From Deferrivibrio essentukiensis (GTDB taxonomy: Bacteria; Chrysiogenota; Deferribacteres; Deferribacterales; Deferrivibrionaceae): a stretch of DNA of 64,000 nucleotides. The notes beneath the pieces were generated by a model. It did no database searches, was not told the DNA's origin, and saw nothing but the letters and a program-made list of their open reading frames with translations. Made by a program: the position numbers and the translations under genes. This document shows, piece after piece, positions 38,955 to 50,948 of this stretch. The stretch is from assembly GCF_020480685.1 (NCBI RefSeq), contig NZ_JAJAFU010000004.1, forward strand, positions 62,001-126,000, read 5' to 3'. Numbering within the stretch: position 1 is the stretch's first letter; each line of letters begins with the position of its first letter.

Positions 38955-40273
38955 AAGCCTATAGATTTAACATAATTGTCTAAATCTTCAAGAGCTCTGT
39001 TGCTCATTAAGGTTTTTTTAAGTTTTTTATCTTTTATCTTTTTGTCAAGTGGTGGGAGCATTCCAAAATGAAAGTTACTTGGCGAAAAGCCCCCTTTTGG
39101 CTCAGTGCTGACATATTCACCTAATGCTCTTAGCGCTGAAGTTATTGGAAAGTCTAACTCTTTTTGACGGGTAAGATATAAAAATAGGTCTAAGGCAGCA
39201 GTAAGTCCACTGGCAATAGATTCTACATAGCCTTCAACTCCACTCAACTGGCCGGCTATATACAAATATTTAGATTCTTTGAATTTAAAATTGCGGTTAA
39301 GTTTTCCGGGGCTTTTGACATAAGTATTTCTGTGTATTGAGCCAAATCTTAAAAATTCCGCACTCTCAAGGCCTGGAATTAATCTAAAAACCCTCTTTTG
39401 CTCACCGATTTTCATTTTTGTTTGAAATCCTACTATATTGTAGGCTGTCCCTTCATTATTTTCTTTTCTTAGCTGGACAACAGCATAATATTCTTCATTT
39501 GTTTCAGGATGTCTTAATCCCACAGGGCGCATAGGTCCAAAGGTCAAGGTTTTCTCACCCCTTGATGCCATCTCTTCAATAGGCATACATCTTTCAAAAA
39601 CAGCTCCTTTTTCAAAGTCTTTAAATTCAACCTTATCAGCGTTTATTAGTTCATTATAAAAAATCTGAAACTCTTCTTTGGTCATAGGGCAATTAAGATA
39701 ATCAGCCTCCCCTTTATCGTAGCGGCTTTTAAAGAAACATTTGTCATAATTAATACTCCCAGCATCTATAATAGGTGAGATTGCGTCATAAAAAAATAGC
39801 CCATTTCCAAATAATTTGGCCAAGAAATTTGCCATTTTTGAAGAGGTCAAAGGCCCTGTGGCAATAATTGTAGGTAGATTAAAATCAATTTCACAGAGTT
39901 CTTCCCTTATCAGCTCTATATTTTTATTATTCATGATTGCCTCAGTAACAGACCTGGCAAAGAGATTTCTGTCAACGGATAATGCCCCCCCGGATGGAAC
40001 TCTGGTGTTAAGAGCAATATTTATAAGTGGACTGTTAAGCTTTAAAAGTTCCGCCTTCAAAAGTCCGTTAGCGGTGTCGAGGGATTCAGATTTTAAAGAA
40101 TTAGAGCATACCAATTCGCCTAAGAGGTCTGTTTCATGTGCTTCTGTATTTTTTAGAGGCCTCATTTCGTAAAGTCTTACTCTTAATGATTTAGACGCGA
40201 GAAAGAGTGCAGCCTCGCTCCCGGCGAGACCTCCTCCCACTATAACAACATCAGGATTTTGGAATGATTTCAT
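38951..40273 (-). CDS. trmFO: tRNA (uracil-54-C5)-methyltransferase, folate-dependent
   Basis: 440 residues from the ATG at 40273. It makes ribothymidine in the T loop using methylene-THF and FADH2. FAD fold VVIVGGGLAGSEAALFLA, PLKNTEAHETDLLGELVCSNS, GPMRPVGLRHPET and AGQLSGVEGYVESIASG are diagnostic. The reading frame continues upstream for 24 codons, but those overlap topA and lack family resemblance; even with this start it shares 23 bases with topA. FolD and MnmE/MnmG elsewhere in the window use the same folate pool. Confidence 0.95.
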   Translation of the reverse strand: MKSFQNPDVVIVGGGLAGSEAALFLASKSLRVRLYEMRPLKNTEAHETDLLGELVCSNSLKSESLDTANGLLKAELLKLNSPLINIALNTRVPSGGALSVDRNLFARSVTEAIMNNKNIELIREELCEIDFNLPTIIATGPLTSSKMANFLAKLFGNGLFFYDAISPIIDAGSINYDKCFFKSRYDKGEADYLNCPMTKEEFQIFYNELINADKVEFKDFEKGAVFERCMPIEEMASRGEKTLTFGPMRPVGLRHPETNEEYYAVVQLRKENNEGTAYNIVGFQTKMKIGEQKRVFRLIPGLESAEFLRFGSIHRNTYVKSPGKLNRNFKFKESKYLYIAGQLSGVEGYVESIASGLTAALDLFLYLTRQKELDFPITSALRALGEYVSTEPKGGFSPSNFHFGMLPPLDKKIKDKKLKKTLMSNRALEDLDNYVKSIGL

Positions 40274-42596
40274 TGTCATCAGTTTTAATGGCAGACTTTG
40301 TATTTTTACAGTCGGGATATTTGTTGCACGCAAAAAACATTCCACGCCTGCTTTTTTTCAAAACCATCTCTGAACCACACTTTTCACAGTTAAACTTAGC
40401 AACTTTTATGATTTGAACTTTCAACTTACCGTCATTGTCCACCGAGATGCTTGAGGTAAATTTACATTCAGGGTAATTTGAGCAACCCGCAAACATGCCG
40501 TTTCTTCCAGACTTCACCACAAGATTATTCCCGCATTCTGGACACTTGTCCTCTAATTTATCGTCTTTGTTCAAAAGGATAAATCCACCATCAGGTTTTC
40601 TTATAAAGCTTTTGATATTTTTGCATTCGGGATATCCAGAGCAAGCCAAAATTTCTCCAAATCTACTCTTTTTAAACACGAGTGGCTTACCACATTTTTC
40701 ACATTTAAGTCCTGAATCTTCATGCGGTGCGGCCTCTACAAGCTCAATTTTACCGTTTTCAAGCCTTTTGTAATTTGAAGTAAAGTCGCAGTCAGGATAT
40801 TTCTGGCAGGCGACAAATGGTCCGTTTTTTCCATATTTTATGACAAGCTCAGATGCACATTTAGGACACTTAATATCCTTTAAAATTAGGTTCATTTTCA
40901 AATGCTTTGTAGCATCTTCAAGCTCAGGAGCAAACTTATTGTAAAACTCTTTTAGAGCATCTTTCCAATCAAGCTTCCCTTCCTCTATTTCGTCAAGCTC
41001 ATTTTCCATTTTAGCGGTAAAGTTGACTTCAAAAATATCATTGAAGTTGCTGACCAAAAGGTTATTTACTATTCTACCAAGCTCTGTGGGGTATAATTTT
41101 TTTTGCTCATTTATTACATAATCTCGTTCAAGTAGAGTGGATATGATAGAAGCATAAGTACTTGGTCTGCCAATACCCTTTTGTTCAAGAGTTTTAACGA
41201 GAGACGCTTCCGAATATCTGGGGGGCGGACTGGTAAATTGTTGTTTGGTTTCGTATTTATTTGTGGTAAGTTTGTCATCTTCGTTGATATCGTAGAAAAG
41301 GTTTTCCTCTTCGTTGCCGTTTTCTTCAGCAGACTCTGTGTATACCTTTGTGTAACCGGCAAATTTCAAAATTTTCCCTGATGCCTTAAACTCATAATCA
41401 CCTACTTTTATAAATATACTTGTTGAGTAAAATTCGGCATCAGCCATCTGGCTGGCTATAAATCTTTGCCAGATAAGGTTATACAGCTTGTATTGGTCGG
41501 CATTTAGATACTTCTTTAATTCTTCTGGATTTCTTAAAGGGTCAGTTGGCCTTATGGCTTCATGGGCATCCTGGATTTTTGTTTTAGATTGGGAAGCTTT
41601 TTTAGGCTTTCCGACAAATTCTTTGCCAAAGTTTTGTTCGATATATTTATGGGCTGCATCTACCGACTCTTGTGATACCCTTGTAGAGTCAGTACGCATA
41701 TAAGTAATAAGCCCTACCGGCCCTTCTTTTGGGATATCGATACCTTCATAAAGCTGCTGAGCAACCATCATTGTCTTTTTCGCTGAAAATCCAAGCTTCC
41801 TAATTGCCTCTTGCTGCAGTTTAGAAGTTATAAATGGAAGAGGTGCAGCAGATTTTACAACCTTTTTATCAATTTTGTCTATCTGTGGCTCTGATTTGTT
41901 TAAATCGGTAAGAACGTTGTCACATTCAGTTTTATTTTTTATTTCAAAAGATTTACCGTTTTTTTTCTCAAGTCTTGCCTTTATTTCCGTTTTATTAGAA
42001 TTGAAAAAACCTGTAACAATCCAATATTCTTTTGGTACAAACTTTTCAATTTCTTCTTCCCTTTCACATATAAGTCTCAGAGCAACGGACTGAACCCTTC
42101 CTGCAGAAAGTCCGTATTTGAGGGGTTTCCATAGAAGGGGGCTAACCATATAGCCCACCAATCTGTCAAGGATTCTCCTTGATTGCTGAGCATTTACTCT
42201 GTTTATGTTTATTTGGCTTGGATTTGCTATGCCTTCTGTTATACCTTTTTTTGTAATTTCGTTAAATTGTATACGATATATCTCTTTAGCTTTTTTCTTT
42301 ATCTCTTCACTAATATGCCATGCAATGGCCTCCCCTTCTCTGTCTGGGTCGGGAGCAAGATAAACTTTTTCGGCATTCTCTGCCTCTTTTTTCAACTGAT
42401 CGATGACCTTCTTTTTCCCTTTTATAACTTTATATTGAGGAGTAAAGTTTTTTTCTATATCTACACCTAACTCTTTGTCAGGCAAATCTTTTACATGCCC
42501 GACGCTGGCAAGGACTTTATAGTTTTTGCCAAGATATTTTTCTATGGTGCGAGCCTTTGCAGGCGATTCAACAATTACTAAGTTGTATTTAGACAT
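40251..42596 (-). CDS. topA: DNA topoisomerase I with four C-terminal zinc ribbons
   Basis: 781 residues. TOPRIM start YNLVIVESPAKARTIEKYLG and DPDREGEAIAWHI; the catalytic Tyr is in GLITYMRTDS. The C-terminus carries four Cys4 zinc ribbons (CPKC...CQKYPDC, CEKC...CSGYPEC, CPEC...CSNYPEC, CEKC...CNKYPDC). Relaxes negative supercoils. It follows dprA and smg, a common gene order, and overlaps trmFO. Confidence 0.97.
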   Translation of the reverse strand: MSKYNLVIVESPAKARTIEKYLGKNYKVLASVGHVKDLPDKELGVDIEKNFTPQYKVIKGKKKVIDQLKKEAENAEKVYLAPDPDREGEAIAWHISEEIKKKAKEIYRIQFNEITKKGITEGIANPSQININRVNAQQSRRILDRLVGYMVSPLLWKPLKYGLSAGRVQSVALRLICEREEEIEKFVPKEYWIVTGFFNSNKTEIKARLEKKNGKSFEIKNKTECDNVLTDLNKSEPQIDKIDKKVVKSAAPLPFITSKLQQEAIRKLGFSAKKTMMVAQQLYEGIDIPKEGPVGLITYMRTDSTRVSQESVDAAHKYIEQNFGKEFVGKPKKASQSKTKIQDAHEAIRPTDPLRNPEELKKYLNADQYKLYNLIWQRFIASQMADAEFYSTSIFIKVGDYEFKASGKILKFAGYTKVYTESAEENGNEEENLFYDINEDDKLTTNKYETKQQFTSPPPRYSEASLVKTLEQKGIGRPSTYASIISTLLERDYVINEQKKLYPTELGRIVNNLLVSNFNDIFEVNFTAKMENELDEIEEGKLDWKDALKEFYNKFAPELEDATKHLKMNLILKDIKCPKCASELVIKYGKNGPFVACQKYPDCDFTSNYKRLENGKIELVEAAPHEDSGLKCEKCGKPLVFKKSRFGEILACSGYPECKNIKSFIRKPDGGFILLNKDDKLEDKCPECGNNLVVKSGRNGMFAGCSNYPECKFTSSISVDNDGKLKVQIIKVAKFNCEKCGSEMVLKKSRRGMFFACNKYPDCKNTKSAIKTDDNEIIPKS

Positions 42597-42613
42597 TGAA
42601 AAACCTCAGATAG

Positions 42614-43030
42614 TTAATTGGTAAGATCCTTTTCCTCTTTTAGCTCTTGTCTTAACAAGGATTTTTTTTCAAGAAGTGTGTATAAAATTATCTGTTTTAT
42701 ATTTTCTGCATCTATTTTTGATGCATCTGCATCCATTGCCTTCTCTATAACCTCTTCCATAGAAATGAAATCTAAAAAACCTGTAAGCATAAGCTTTTGA
42801 AGGTAAAGCATTGCATCTTGGGTAAGTTTGTTTCTTTCGGAAACACAAAAATGCCTTATAATGGGCATCCCTTCAAATGAATTAAAATCTAACATAGATA
42901 ATGTTTGTCTTATCTCGTAGTCGTCAAACCCTGTATTATAGAGGAAATCGGCGATATCCTGCTCATTTACAAATGTATTTGAATCGATAAAATCCATTAT
43001 CAAATTTAAAGCTATAACTATTTTGTCCAT
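42614..43030 (-). CDS. smg: DUF494 / Smg family protein
   Basis: 138 residues. The pattern MDKIVIALNLIMDFIDSNTFVNEQDIADFLYNTGFDDYEI matches the Smg (DUF494) family, a small protein of unknown role usually encoded between dprA (smf) and topA or a related zinc-ribbon gene. Here it lies exactly there: 27 bases after dprA and 17 bases before topA in the operon direction. No catalytic motif visible. Confidence 0.85.
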   Translation of the reverse strand: MDKIVIALNLIMDFIDSNTFVNEQDIADFLYNTGFDDYEIRQTLSMLDFNSFEGMPIIRHFCVSERNKLTQDAMLYLQKLMLTGFLDFISMEEVIEKAMDADASKIDAENIKQIILYTLLEKKSLLRQELKEEKDLTN

Positions 43031-43057
43031 CTTATCTCCAATTATATTATAAGAGAA

Positions 43058-44167
43058 TTAGTATATATAATATTTCCCGTCAAGCCCTCTTTTAATTAGA
43101 TTGTTCAACTCAAGCTCCGTTAAACAAGTCATCAACTCCATAAAATCCATGTTTACTTTCAATATCAGTTCATTAGAGGATAAAGGCTGCTGTGATATCA
43201 AATCGTATACGGGCTTGCTTTTATCAGTCAGCTCTATAATATTGCCTTGCTCTTTTTTGTCAATTACTTTTAGATTTATTAGCAGTTGCGGAGTATTTTC
43301 TATTATATCCAGATAATTTTCCACAAGTATAGCCCCATTTTTAATAAGAAAATTAGTGGCCACGTTTATGGAATCAGGAAATGTAGGTATTGCATAAAGC
43401 TCACGGTTTTGTTCCAGGGCAAGCTTGGCAGTGATGAGTGAGCCGCTTTTCTTAGATGCTTCAACCACAAGTGTCCCCAGAGATAGACCGCTTATAATTC
43501 TGTTTCTTTGGGGGAAGTTGTACCAATTTGGTGGCTCATTTAGCCAATATTCAGAAATTATCATACCATTTTCGAGTATTTTTTTCAGATATCTTTTATT
43601 TGCGGCAGGATAAACTGTCAATAGTCCGCAGCCAAATACGGCGGTCGTACTCCCTTTTTCTGCTGCTCCGATATGTGCATTTATATCAACTCCAGCTGCA
43701 AACCCACTTACTATATTTATCCCTGCTTCAGCTAAGTCGCTTGCTATTTTTGCAGCAATCTTCTTTGCTCTTTCCGATGATTTTCTGGCACCTACAATGG
43801 CTATTTTTGGTTTTTTAAGACACTCGAGGTTACCGTATGCGAAAAGTACCGGTGGCGGGTCATAAATATTTCTTAATTCTAACGGATAATTTTCGTCTTC
43901 CAGAACGAGCACTGTGATATTATGTTTTTTAATAAGTTTAACCTGCTCATCTACAAAATCATCTTTTAATTGATTAATATTTATAATTTCTTTTGCAATG
44001 GTTTCTTTTATGCCAATGTTTATAAGTTCTTCAATTTTAAGTTTAAATATATTTTCGATACTACCAAAGTTGTCTACAATTAAAGAGATGTTTCTTGGTG
44101 TTACCCCTTTTATGCTCTTAAGTTTTAAATAAACGTTTATAAGTTGAGAATCTATGTTACACCTCAA
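43058..44167 (-). CDS. dprA: DNA processing protein DprA
   Basis: 369 residues. Rossmann-like core with GARKSSERAKKIAA, GINIVSGFAAGVDINAHIGA, and AVFGCGLLTVYPAANK; an N-terminal SAM-type helical region and a C-terminal winged-helix. Loads RecA onto incoming single-stranded DNA during transformation. Starts 2 bases after the M20 peptidase stop. Its presence does not by itself prove natural competence. Confidence 0.95.
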   Translation of the reverse strand: MRCNIDSQLINVYLKLKSIKGVTPRNISLIVDNFGSIENIFKLKIEELINIGIKETIAKEIININQLKDDFVDEQVKLIKKHNITVLVLEDENYPLELRNIYDPPPVLFAYGNLECLKKPKIAIVGARKSSERAKKIAAKIASDLAEAGINIVSGFAAGVDINAHIGAAEKGSTTAVFGCGLLTVYPAANKRYLKKILENGMIISEYWLNEPPNWYNFPQRNRIISGLSLGTLVVEASKKSGSLITAKLALEQNRELYAIPTFPDSINVATNFLIKNGAILVENYLDIIENTPQLLINLKVIDKKEQGNIIELTDKSKPVYDLISQQPLSSNELILKVNMDFMELMTCLTELELNNLIKRGLDGKYYIY

Positions 44168-44169
44168 AG

Positions 44170-45288
44170 CTAATGAGTAAGAATCTTAATCCACATATAT
44201 ATGGCATCAAATAAAGGCTCAGCGGATACTTTAAACTCTTTATTATGAATTGGGATAATTTTGTCATTTGTCCTTGTCCCAAATTTGATAAATAGTGATG
44301 GGGCAAGTTTGCCGTAAAAGCAGAAATCTTCTCCACCCATAGACAAATGGGGAGATGTTATAAATTTAAATTTATCCCTTTGTAAAATTGATTTAATCTT
44401 ATGGGAGAGCGAATCATCGTTACAAACAGGATAAGTGCCTTTATCAATCTCAATGTTGCTGACGGTGCCAAAAGATTTATCGATGCTACTTAAAATATTT
44501 TTAAGTTTTGTTTCAATAAGCATACTGTTTTCATCATCAAGAAATCTGAAAGTCCCTTTGATAGTAACAGATTCAGGAATAATATTATGAGCACTTCCAC
44601 CATTAATGGAGCCGAAAGTTAAAACAGCACTTTTCAAAGGGTCTACCATTCTGGATACAATAGCTTGGGCAGTTTGGATAAAGTTTGCTGATGCTACTAT
44701 CGGGTCTGTTCCTAAGTGCGGATAAGCAGCATGTGTGCTTTTACCTGACATGGTGATGCTAAAATGCCTTGCCCCCGCCATGACAGGCCCTTTCTCTGCA
44801 TATATTTCACCGATAAAGAGCTCAGGGTCTACATGGAGTCCATAAATTTCTGTAACATTTTCCATCCCGCCATTTTTTATAATAAATTCTGCACCACTTA
44901 CCCTCTCTTCTGCCGGCTGAAATATAAATCTAAGGTTTGAATTAAGTTTTAATTTTTCTTTTACAATAATTTTTATAGTTTCAAGAAGGGCGGTTGAATG
45001 AAAATGGTGACCGCAGAGGTGTCGGTAAACAGTTTTTTCATCATTGTAAGGTAGTGCATCGATATCTGCTCTGATGGCTAAAGTGGTATCTTTGTTAAAA
45101 TTAAGTGTTCCAAAGCAGCCTGTATTAAGATTTGTAATACTTTTGATGCCTGCTTTGCTCAGTTCATCGATGATAAACTGTGTGGTTTTATACTCTTGAA
45201 AAGATGGCTCGGCAAGTCCTTCAAGAGTCGTAAAAGATTTCATTATTTCCGATTTGTATTTTTCTATAATTTTATAACTATTTGTCAT
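44170..45288 (-). CDS. M20-family amidohydrolase
   Basis: 372 residues. Metal-dependent peptidase/aminoacylase fold of the hippurate-hydrolase type: AIRADIDALPY, HLCGHHFHS, FQPAEERVSGAEFII, a lid domain (GTFRFLDDENSMLIE) and SMGGEDFCFYGKLAPSLFIKFGTR near the C-terminus. Cleaves an N-acyl or peptide bond; substrate unknown. Coupled to the M24 peptidase gene by a 4-base overlap, so both may degrade small peptides or act on related substrates. Confidence 0.9.
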   Translation of the reverse strand: MTNSYKIIEKYKSEIMKSFTTLEGLAEPSFQEYKTTQFIIDELSKAGIKSITNLNTGCFGTLNFNKDTTLAIRADIDALPYNDEKTVYRHLCGHHFHSTALLETIKIIVKEKLKLNSNLRFIFQPAEERVSGAEFIIKNGGMENVTEIYGLHVDPELFIGEIYAEKGPVMAGARHFSITMSGKSTHAAYPHLGTDPIVASANFIQTAQAIVSRMVDPLKSAVLTFGSINGGSAHNIIPESVTIKGTFRFLDDENSMLIETKLKNILSSIDKSFGTVSNIEIDKGTYPVCNDDSLSHKIKSILQRDKFKFITSPHLSMGGEDFCFYGKLAPSLFIKFGTRTNDKIIPIHNKEFKVSAEPLFDAIYMWIKILTH

Positions 45289-46469
45289 ACTTGTATAATA
45301 TCAAAATAATTTCCAGTAAGTGACACTCCTCCATTTTTAGTAACTACAAAAGTATTTTCAGTGCCAACCATACCAACATTTTCAATCCCTTTTTTAGGCT
45401 CTATGGCCATAACAATATTTTCCACAAGGGGCTCCTTAAAACCTTTGGCAATAACCGGATATTCATCAACAACAAGCCCAATTCCGTGCCCTAAAAATTT
45501 TACTTTATTTGGCCCAAATCCCATAAAATTTACGTCAAAATCTTTATCTATTTTATTCATGACTTCAAAGTAGATTTCCTCAGGTATATTTCCAGGTTTA
45601 AGCCTTTCTGCAACCATATTTTGGATTTCCACACATTTTTGGTGGTAGTCATAGGCTTTTTGGGGGATTTTTCCAAATGCGTAAATTGCCGTTTTGTCTG
45701 TGTGGTATCCTTCAAAGTCGCATGCTATATCTAACAAGACTACCGAGTCTTTTTTCAATTTTTTTTCAAAGCTTCCAAAAAGTGGCACAGCTGCTCCTAA
45801 GCCTTTTATACCGGCAGGGCCGTCAAAAGAATTATAATAGTTACCGCTATCATCAAAACAGATGTTGCCAAGATACAACTCAGCGTTGAAGGAGCCCATT
45901 CTTGTAAGTCCAAAGCTACCAAGTGCGATAGATGCTTGGAGAATTTTGCTGCCAAGCTCGGCTTCGGATATCCCTTCTTTGAGCAAAGTAGGGACTATTT
46001 CATCTTGAGTTTTTCTGTGAATTTCTCCCGCTCTTTTCATTAATGATAATTCAAAATCGGTTTTAACAGCTCTGCTTTTTGCAACAGCCATATCCAAGGA
46101 TTTAAAATTTTTTATACCAAAATATTTGTTGAATCTCTCGATAAATGCTACAGGCACTACCTCTTTTTCAATGTGTACGGTTTCAAAGTTATTTCCAATA
46201 TCTTCAGCGATATCTCTAAAACTATTTATCTTAACTATCTTACCTATTTTTGACTCAATGAGAGCTCTTTCATAGCTTTTTCTTACATATAATACCGGGC
46301 TTGCATCTCTCGGAATAAAAAATGCTCCATTTTGCATTGTTCCAGTGAAGTAATACATATTTATTTTGCCAAAGATAAAGCAAGCTTCCCAATTTTCATC
46401 AAGCTCAGCCATATATTTTTTGAATTGATTTAGTCTAAGTTGTAAGTCATTTTCAGGTACCACAATCAT
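45285..46469 (-). CDS. M24-family metallopeptidase (Xaa-Pro aminopeptidase-like)
   Basis: 394 residues. Creatinase-type N-terminal domain followed by a pita-bread catalytic domain with metal ligands in [37 protein letters not shown] and [25 protein letters not shown]. Contains the two Asp, one His and two Glu expected. Overlaps rpoS by 4 bases and the M20 gene by 4. Confidence 0.9.
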   Translation of the reverse strand: MIVVPENDLQLRLNQFKKYMAELDENWEACFIFGKINMYYFTGTMQNGAFFIPRDASPVLYVRKSYERALIESKIGKIVKINSFRDIAEDIGNNFETVHIEKEVVPVAFIERFNKYFGIKNFKSLDMAVAKSRAVKTDFELSLMKRAGEIHRKTQDEIVPTLLKEGISEAELGSKILQASIALGSFGLTRMGSFNAELYLGNICFDDSGNYYNSFDGPAGIKGLGAAVPLFGSFEKKLKKDSVVLLDIACDFEGYHTDKTAIYAFGKIPQKAYDYHQKCVEIQNMVAERLKPGNIPEEIYFEVMNKIDKDFDVNFMGFGPNKVKFLGHGIGLVVDEYPVIAKGFKEPLVENIVMAIEPKKGIENVGMVGTENTFVVTKNGGVSLTGNYFDIIQV

Positions 46470-47407
46470 ATTAACTCCTCTGCCTTTAACTGTTTTGTTT
46501 TTATAAAATTTTTTAATTTCCCTAAAACCCTTTTTTCAATCTGTCTCACCCTTTCACGTGTGATTCCAAGGTCTTCCCCTATTGCTTCCAAGGTCTCCTG
46601 TTCACCACTAAAAAGACCGTATCTTCTTGCAATAATCTCTTTTTCTGTATCAGTTAAAAACTCCATCCATTTGAGAATTAATTCTCTCAAACTTTGAGAT
46701 TCGGCAATTTTATATGGGTCAATGCTTAAATTTTCATCAGGAATTATTTCATGCAATGTAGCATTTTCCCCCTCACCTATTACCTTATCAAGTGAGGTAT
46801 CCTGTTGAATTGCATCAAAAACCTTTTTCAGTGTAGATAATGGCATTTTACAGGCAGTTGATAATTCAAGCATAGTAGGTTCTCTCCCTTTTTTTTGCTG
46901 GAATTCTGCTTGAACACGCATTACCCTGTTTATATTTTCGGTCATATGTACCGGGATTCTAACAGTTCTGCATTGGTTGGTTATAGCCCTTTCAATAGCC
47001 TGCCTTATCCACCATGTGGCATAAGTGCTAAACTTAAAACCCTTTTTATAGTCAAACTTTTCAACTGCTTTTAAAAGCCCGATATTCCCTTCATTGACTA
47101 AATCTTCAAGGGGTAGTCCTCTGTTCATATATTTTTTTGCTATTGAGATTACAAGTCTTAAGTTTGCTTCTACCATCTTTTCCTTGGCGATGAGGCAACC
47201 ATTTTGTATCTCTTTAGAAAGCTTAATCTCTTCATCTTTAGTCAGCAACGGTATGTTTGCGATTTCATTTAGATAAATTTTAAATATTTCAAGATCATCA
47301 GCGGCACTACATTCGATATTTTCAGATTCTAATATTTCAAATGAATCACTGTCAGAATCCTCTTGAGGCTCGTCAGGAATTAAGTCGTCTTTGAATTCCT
47401 CATTCAT
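46466..47407 (-). CDS. rpoS: Sigma-70 family sigma factor, RpoS-like
   Basis: 313 residues from the ATG at 47407, which follows GGGGGAT; a TTG four codons earlier is a less likely start. It lacks region 1.1 of the primary sigma factor. Region 1.2 ([22 protein letters not shown]), 2 ([45 protein letters not shown]), 3 and 4 ([19 protein letters not shown]) are intact. The short acidic N-terminus and the neighbouring pcm gene, as in enteric surE-pcm-nlpD-rpoS, favour a stationary-phase sigma factor. The M24 and M20 peptidase genes follow in the same transcript. Confidence 0.85.
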   Translation of the reverse strand: MNEEFKDDLIPDEPQEDSDSDSFEILESENIECSAADDLEIFKIYLNEIANIPLLTKDEEIKLSKEIQNGCLIAKEKMVEANLRLVISIAKKYMNRGLPLEDLVNEGNIGLLKAVEKFDYKKGFKFSTYATWWIRQAIERAITNQCRTVRIPVHMTENINRVMRVQAEFQQKKGREPTMLELSTACKMPLSTLKKVFDAIQQDTSLDKVIGEGENATLHEIIPDENLSIDPYKIAESQSLRELILKWMEFLTDTEKEIIARRYGLFSGEQETLEAIGEDLGITRERVRQIEKRVLGKLKNFIKTKQLKAEELI

Positions 47408-47533
47408 TCTATCCCCCAAATAATTAGAGCAAAAAAAAGACTAAAAGGCAATATTAAAATTGAATATATCGATATTTTTGTGAAAAAAAGTTAAACACTA
47501 TATTGTGTCAAACATTTTTGCACCTAATGTTCG

Positions 47534-47567
47534 TTCAACATTCACTGTTCACTTTTCACTACTCACA
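47534..47567. repeat. Heptad tandem repeat in the pcm-rpoS spacer
   Basis: Consecutive 7-base units TTCAACA, TTCACTG, TTCACTT, TTCACTA, CTCACAG run from 47534 to the pcm stop. Purpose unknown; the middle units are exact in six of seven positions. Confidence 0.75.
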
Positions 47568-47569
47568 GG

Positions 47570-49092
<1,523 letters not shown>

Positions 49093-49199
49093 TTAGTTAT
49101 TTTTGTATAAAACTTCAATAAGATATTTTTTATTTGCATAAGTGAAACATAACTGGACTGTTCAATATGTGTTGATTTGATGTTGTTATTGTTGTAAAA

Positions 49200-50948
49200 A
49201 TGGGTATGGATAAACTAGTTAAAGATATAATTCTAACCCTAAATTTAAGCATTGTCAGTGAAGTTGATGAGAATGAAATTATTGAGTGTTATAATTTTTA
49301 CTTTGATAATTTTGGTTATCATTTTGTTAAATATAAAGAAAATAGTATCTTACTATTAAAAGGGATTTATAAGGATTTTGTAAGAGTCATAAAAGGGGAA
49401 AAGTTTTTAAAAGACAGTGAGTTTACAAAACTTTCAGAGCTTTTGTCTGACATTGAGAAAAATATAGGCCAAACATTTAGCGCAAAAGTCGTTAAAGGTA
49501 CAAAAGACCTGGTTGATATTACCTTAGTAGATAGTTATGAAAAATTGTTATTGAAAGACAAAATATTAATAAATAGGCCTCTTTCAGGTGTAGAATATAG
49601 TATTTGCAGAAATGACAGCGCTGACTATGATAATCTTTATTTTTTCTCTATTTTCAAGGATATTTTCCCTTTTACAGTTACACCTCTGACAGCTTCAATA
49701 TTAAGCAGTATTCCTGAAGTTTTGTCAGTAATTTTTGCTCATGCAAGCTTCAGAGTCTATTCCCCTTCTGTTAAGCTTTTGTGGGGTAAAGTTTATGGTA
49801 GCTTGAGTACTTACCATATGGCTTTTGAATCTTTAAATGCAGGGGAGTCACTGCTAAAGTTAAATTACTCACAATTTCGCTTTCTTAAAGATAAAAAGAA
49901 AAAGTTGAAAAATCCAAAAATATCTATGCTTGAGATTTCTGAGAATGAGATTAAGGAATTTATAAAAGAGGCTGATGAAAAGGCGGATCGTATTGATGAA
50001 ACGTACATATTTGAACCTGAGTTTTTAGAACATATTTCTCTTCTATTTCTTGCGGCTCAGATGATTTTTTTGAATTTTATTAGCCAGTTTATGAAAATAT
50101 ATGATGAACTCGAAAATTTAGATGATACTTTAAGACTTATTTACAAGACAAGAGCAAAAAGCCCGTTTTTTTCAAATAATGAGATTGTAGTCCCTGAGTC
50201 GTTTGATTTGAGCTCGGGTTTTCTGAAAATGTGTGTATATAGTGGACGGAAGCCATTATCACCTAAAGAGGAGACTAAAAAATATTCAAAGCTTAATGTT
50301 TTTAAAAGAAAGAGGTTGGAAAGCTCGGTTGCAGAGATTCACAAAACTCTTGATTTGAGGGATGAGCTTTCTTTTACTTCTGTGAGGGTTTTTACAAAGA
50401 TAAAGAGTGTATTAAATAAATTGACAGAAAAACTTCTGGGCGAATCTAAAATAAAACATAAAGATACTATTTATTATATTGAATATAATGACTTAAAAAA
50501 TATTTTGGATGATAATTACTACGGTAATATACAGTTTACTTATTTCTTTAAAAAATGGCAAACCGAGCGGTATAAGCTGCAGATAGTGCCATATGAGATA
50601 TTTGAAAAAGATATACCGGATGTGGAGAAAATAGCAAAAGGGATTATTGGTAAGTTGTTGAGTCAGAAAGAGTTTGATATTTTATCATTCTTTCACAAAG
50701 ATGATTTCAATGGTAACTTAAATGATGTTCGTATATATGAAAATTTAGCTTTTATGAAAGACAACTCCAAAAAGCCTATTATTACCGATAATATATCTTT
50801 GCTTTCATATGCCATGGAGTATGCAACAATAAATGAAATACCTGTGTATTCAGGTATCAGATTTCCTGAACTTGTTCTCAAAGGTGGAAACTTTTTTGTG
50901 AGCAAAAGTAAGCTAAAGGTAAAGCTCGGAGACGATTTTGACAGATAG
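49200..50948 (+). CDS. PEP-utilising-enzyme-like protein lacking the catalytic His
   Basis: 582 residues, no standard assignment. The middle contains DIFPFTVTPLTASIL, which resembles the VTPLT segment of PEP synthase/rifampin phosphotransferase-like proteins, a GKVYGSL segment like their RLYxN region, and RDELSFTSVRVFTKIKS...KHKDTIYYIEYNDLKNIL like their dDvFyLtxdEl region. The C-terminus reads KPIITDNISLLSYAMEYATINEIPVYSG, equivalent to the swivelling phosphohistidine domain (vTdxGgxlSHaAIvAREyGIPaVvG), with Tyr537 where the catalytic His belongs. There is no ATP-grasp domain. So it is probably a pseudoenzyme, forming a pair with the ADP-ribosylglycohydrolase that overlaps its end. No strong Shine-Dalgarno; ATG at 49206 is an alternative start. 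Confidence 0.6.
   Translation: MGMDKLVKDIILTLNLSIVSEVDENEIIECYNFYFDNFGYHFVKYKENSILLLKGIYKDFVRVIKGEKFLKDSEFTKLSELLSDIEKNIGQTFSAKVVKGTKDLVDITLVDSYEKLLLKDKILINRPLSGVEYSICRNDSADYDNLYFFSIFKDIFPFTVTPLTASILSSIPEVLSVIFAHASFRVYSPSVKLLWGKVYGSLSTYHMAFESLNAGESLLKLNYSQFRFLKDKKKKLKNPKISMLEISENEIKEFIKEADEKADRIDETYIFEPEFLEHISLLFLAAQMIFLNFISQFMKIYDELENLDDTLRLIYKTRAKSPFFSNNEIVVPESFDLSSGFLKMCVYSGRKPLSPKEETKKYSKLNVFKRKRLESSVAEIHKTLDLRDELSFTSVRVFTKIKSVLNKLTEKLLGESKIKHKDTIYYIEYNDLKNILDDNYYGNIQFTYFFKKWQTERYKLQIVPYEIFEKDIPDVEKIAKGIIGKLLSQKEFDILSFFHKDDFNGNLNDVRIYENLAFMKDNSKKPIITDNISLLSYAMEYATINEIPVYSGIRFPELVLKGGNFFVSKSKLKVKLGDDFDR

Noticed and set aside
40495-40773. Plus-strand frame opposite the topA zinc ribbons
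   Set aside because: Repeat pattern results from the four zinc ribbons on the other strand.
49142-49149. Half parS sequence GTGAAACA
   Set aside because: Only one half matches; the other half is unrelated.
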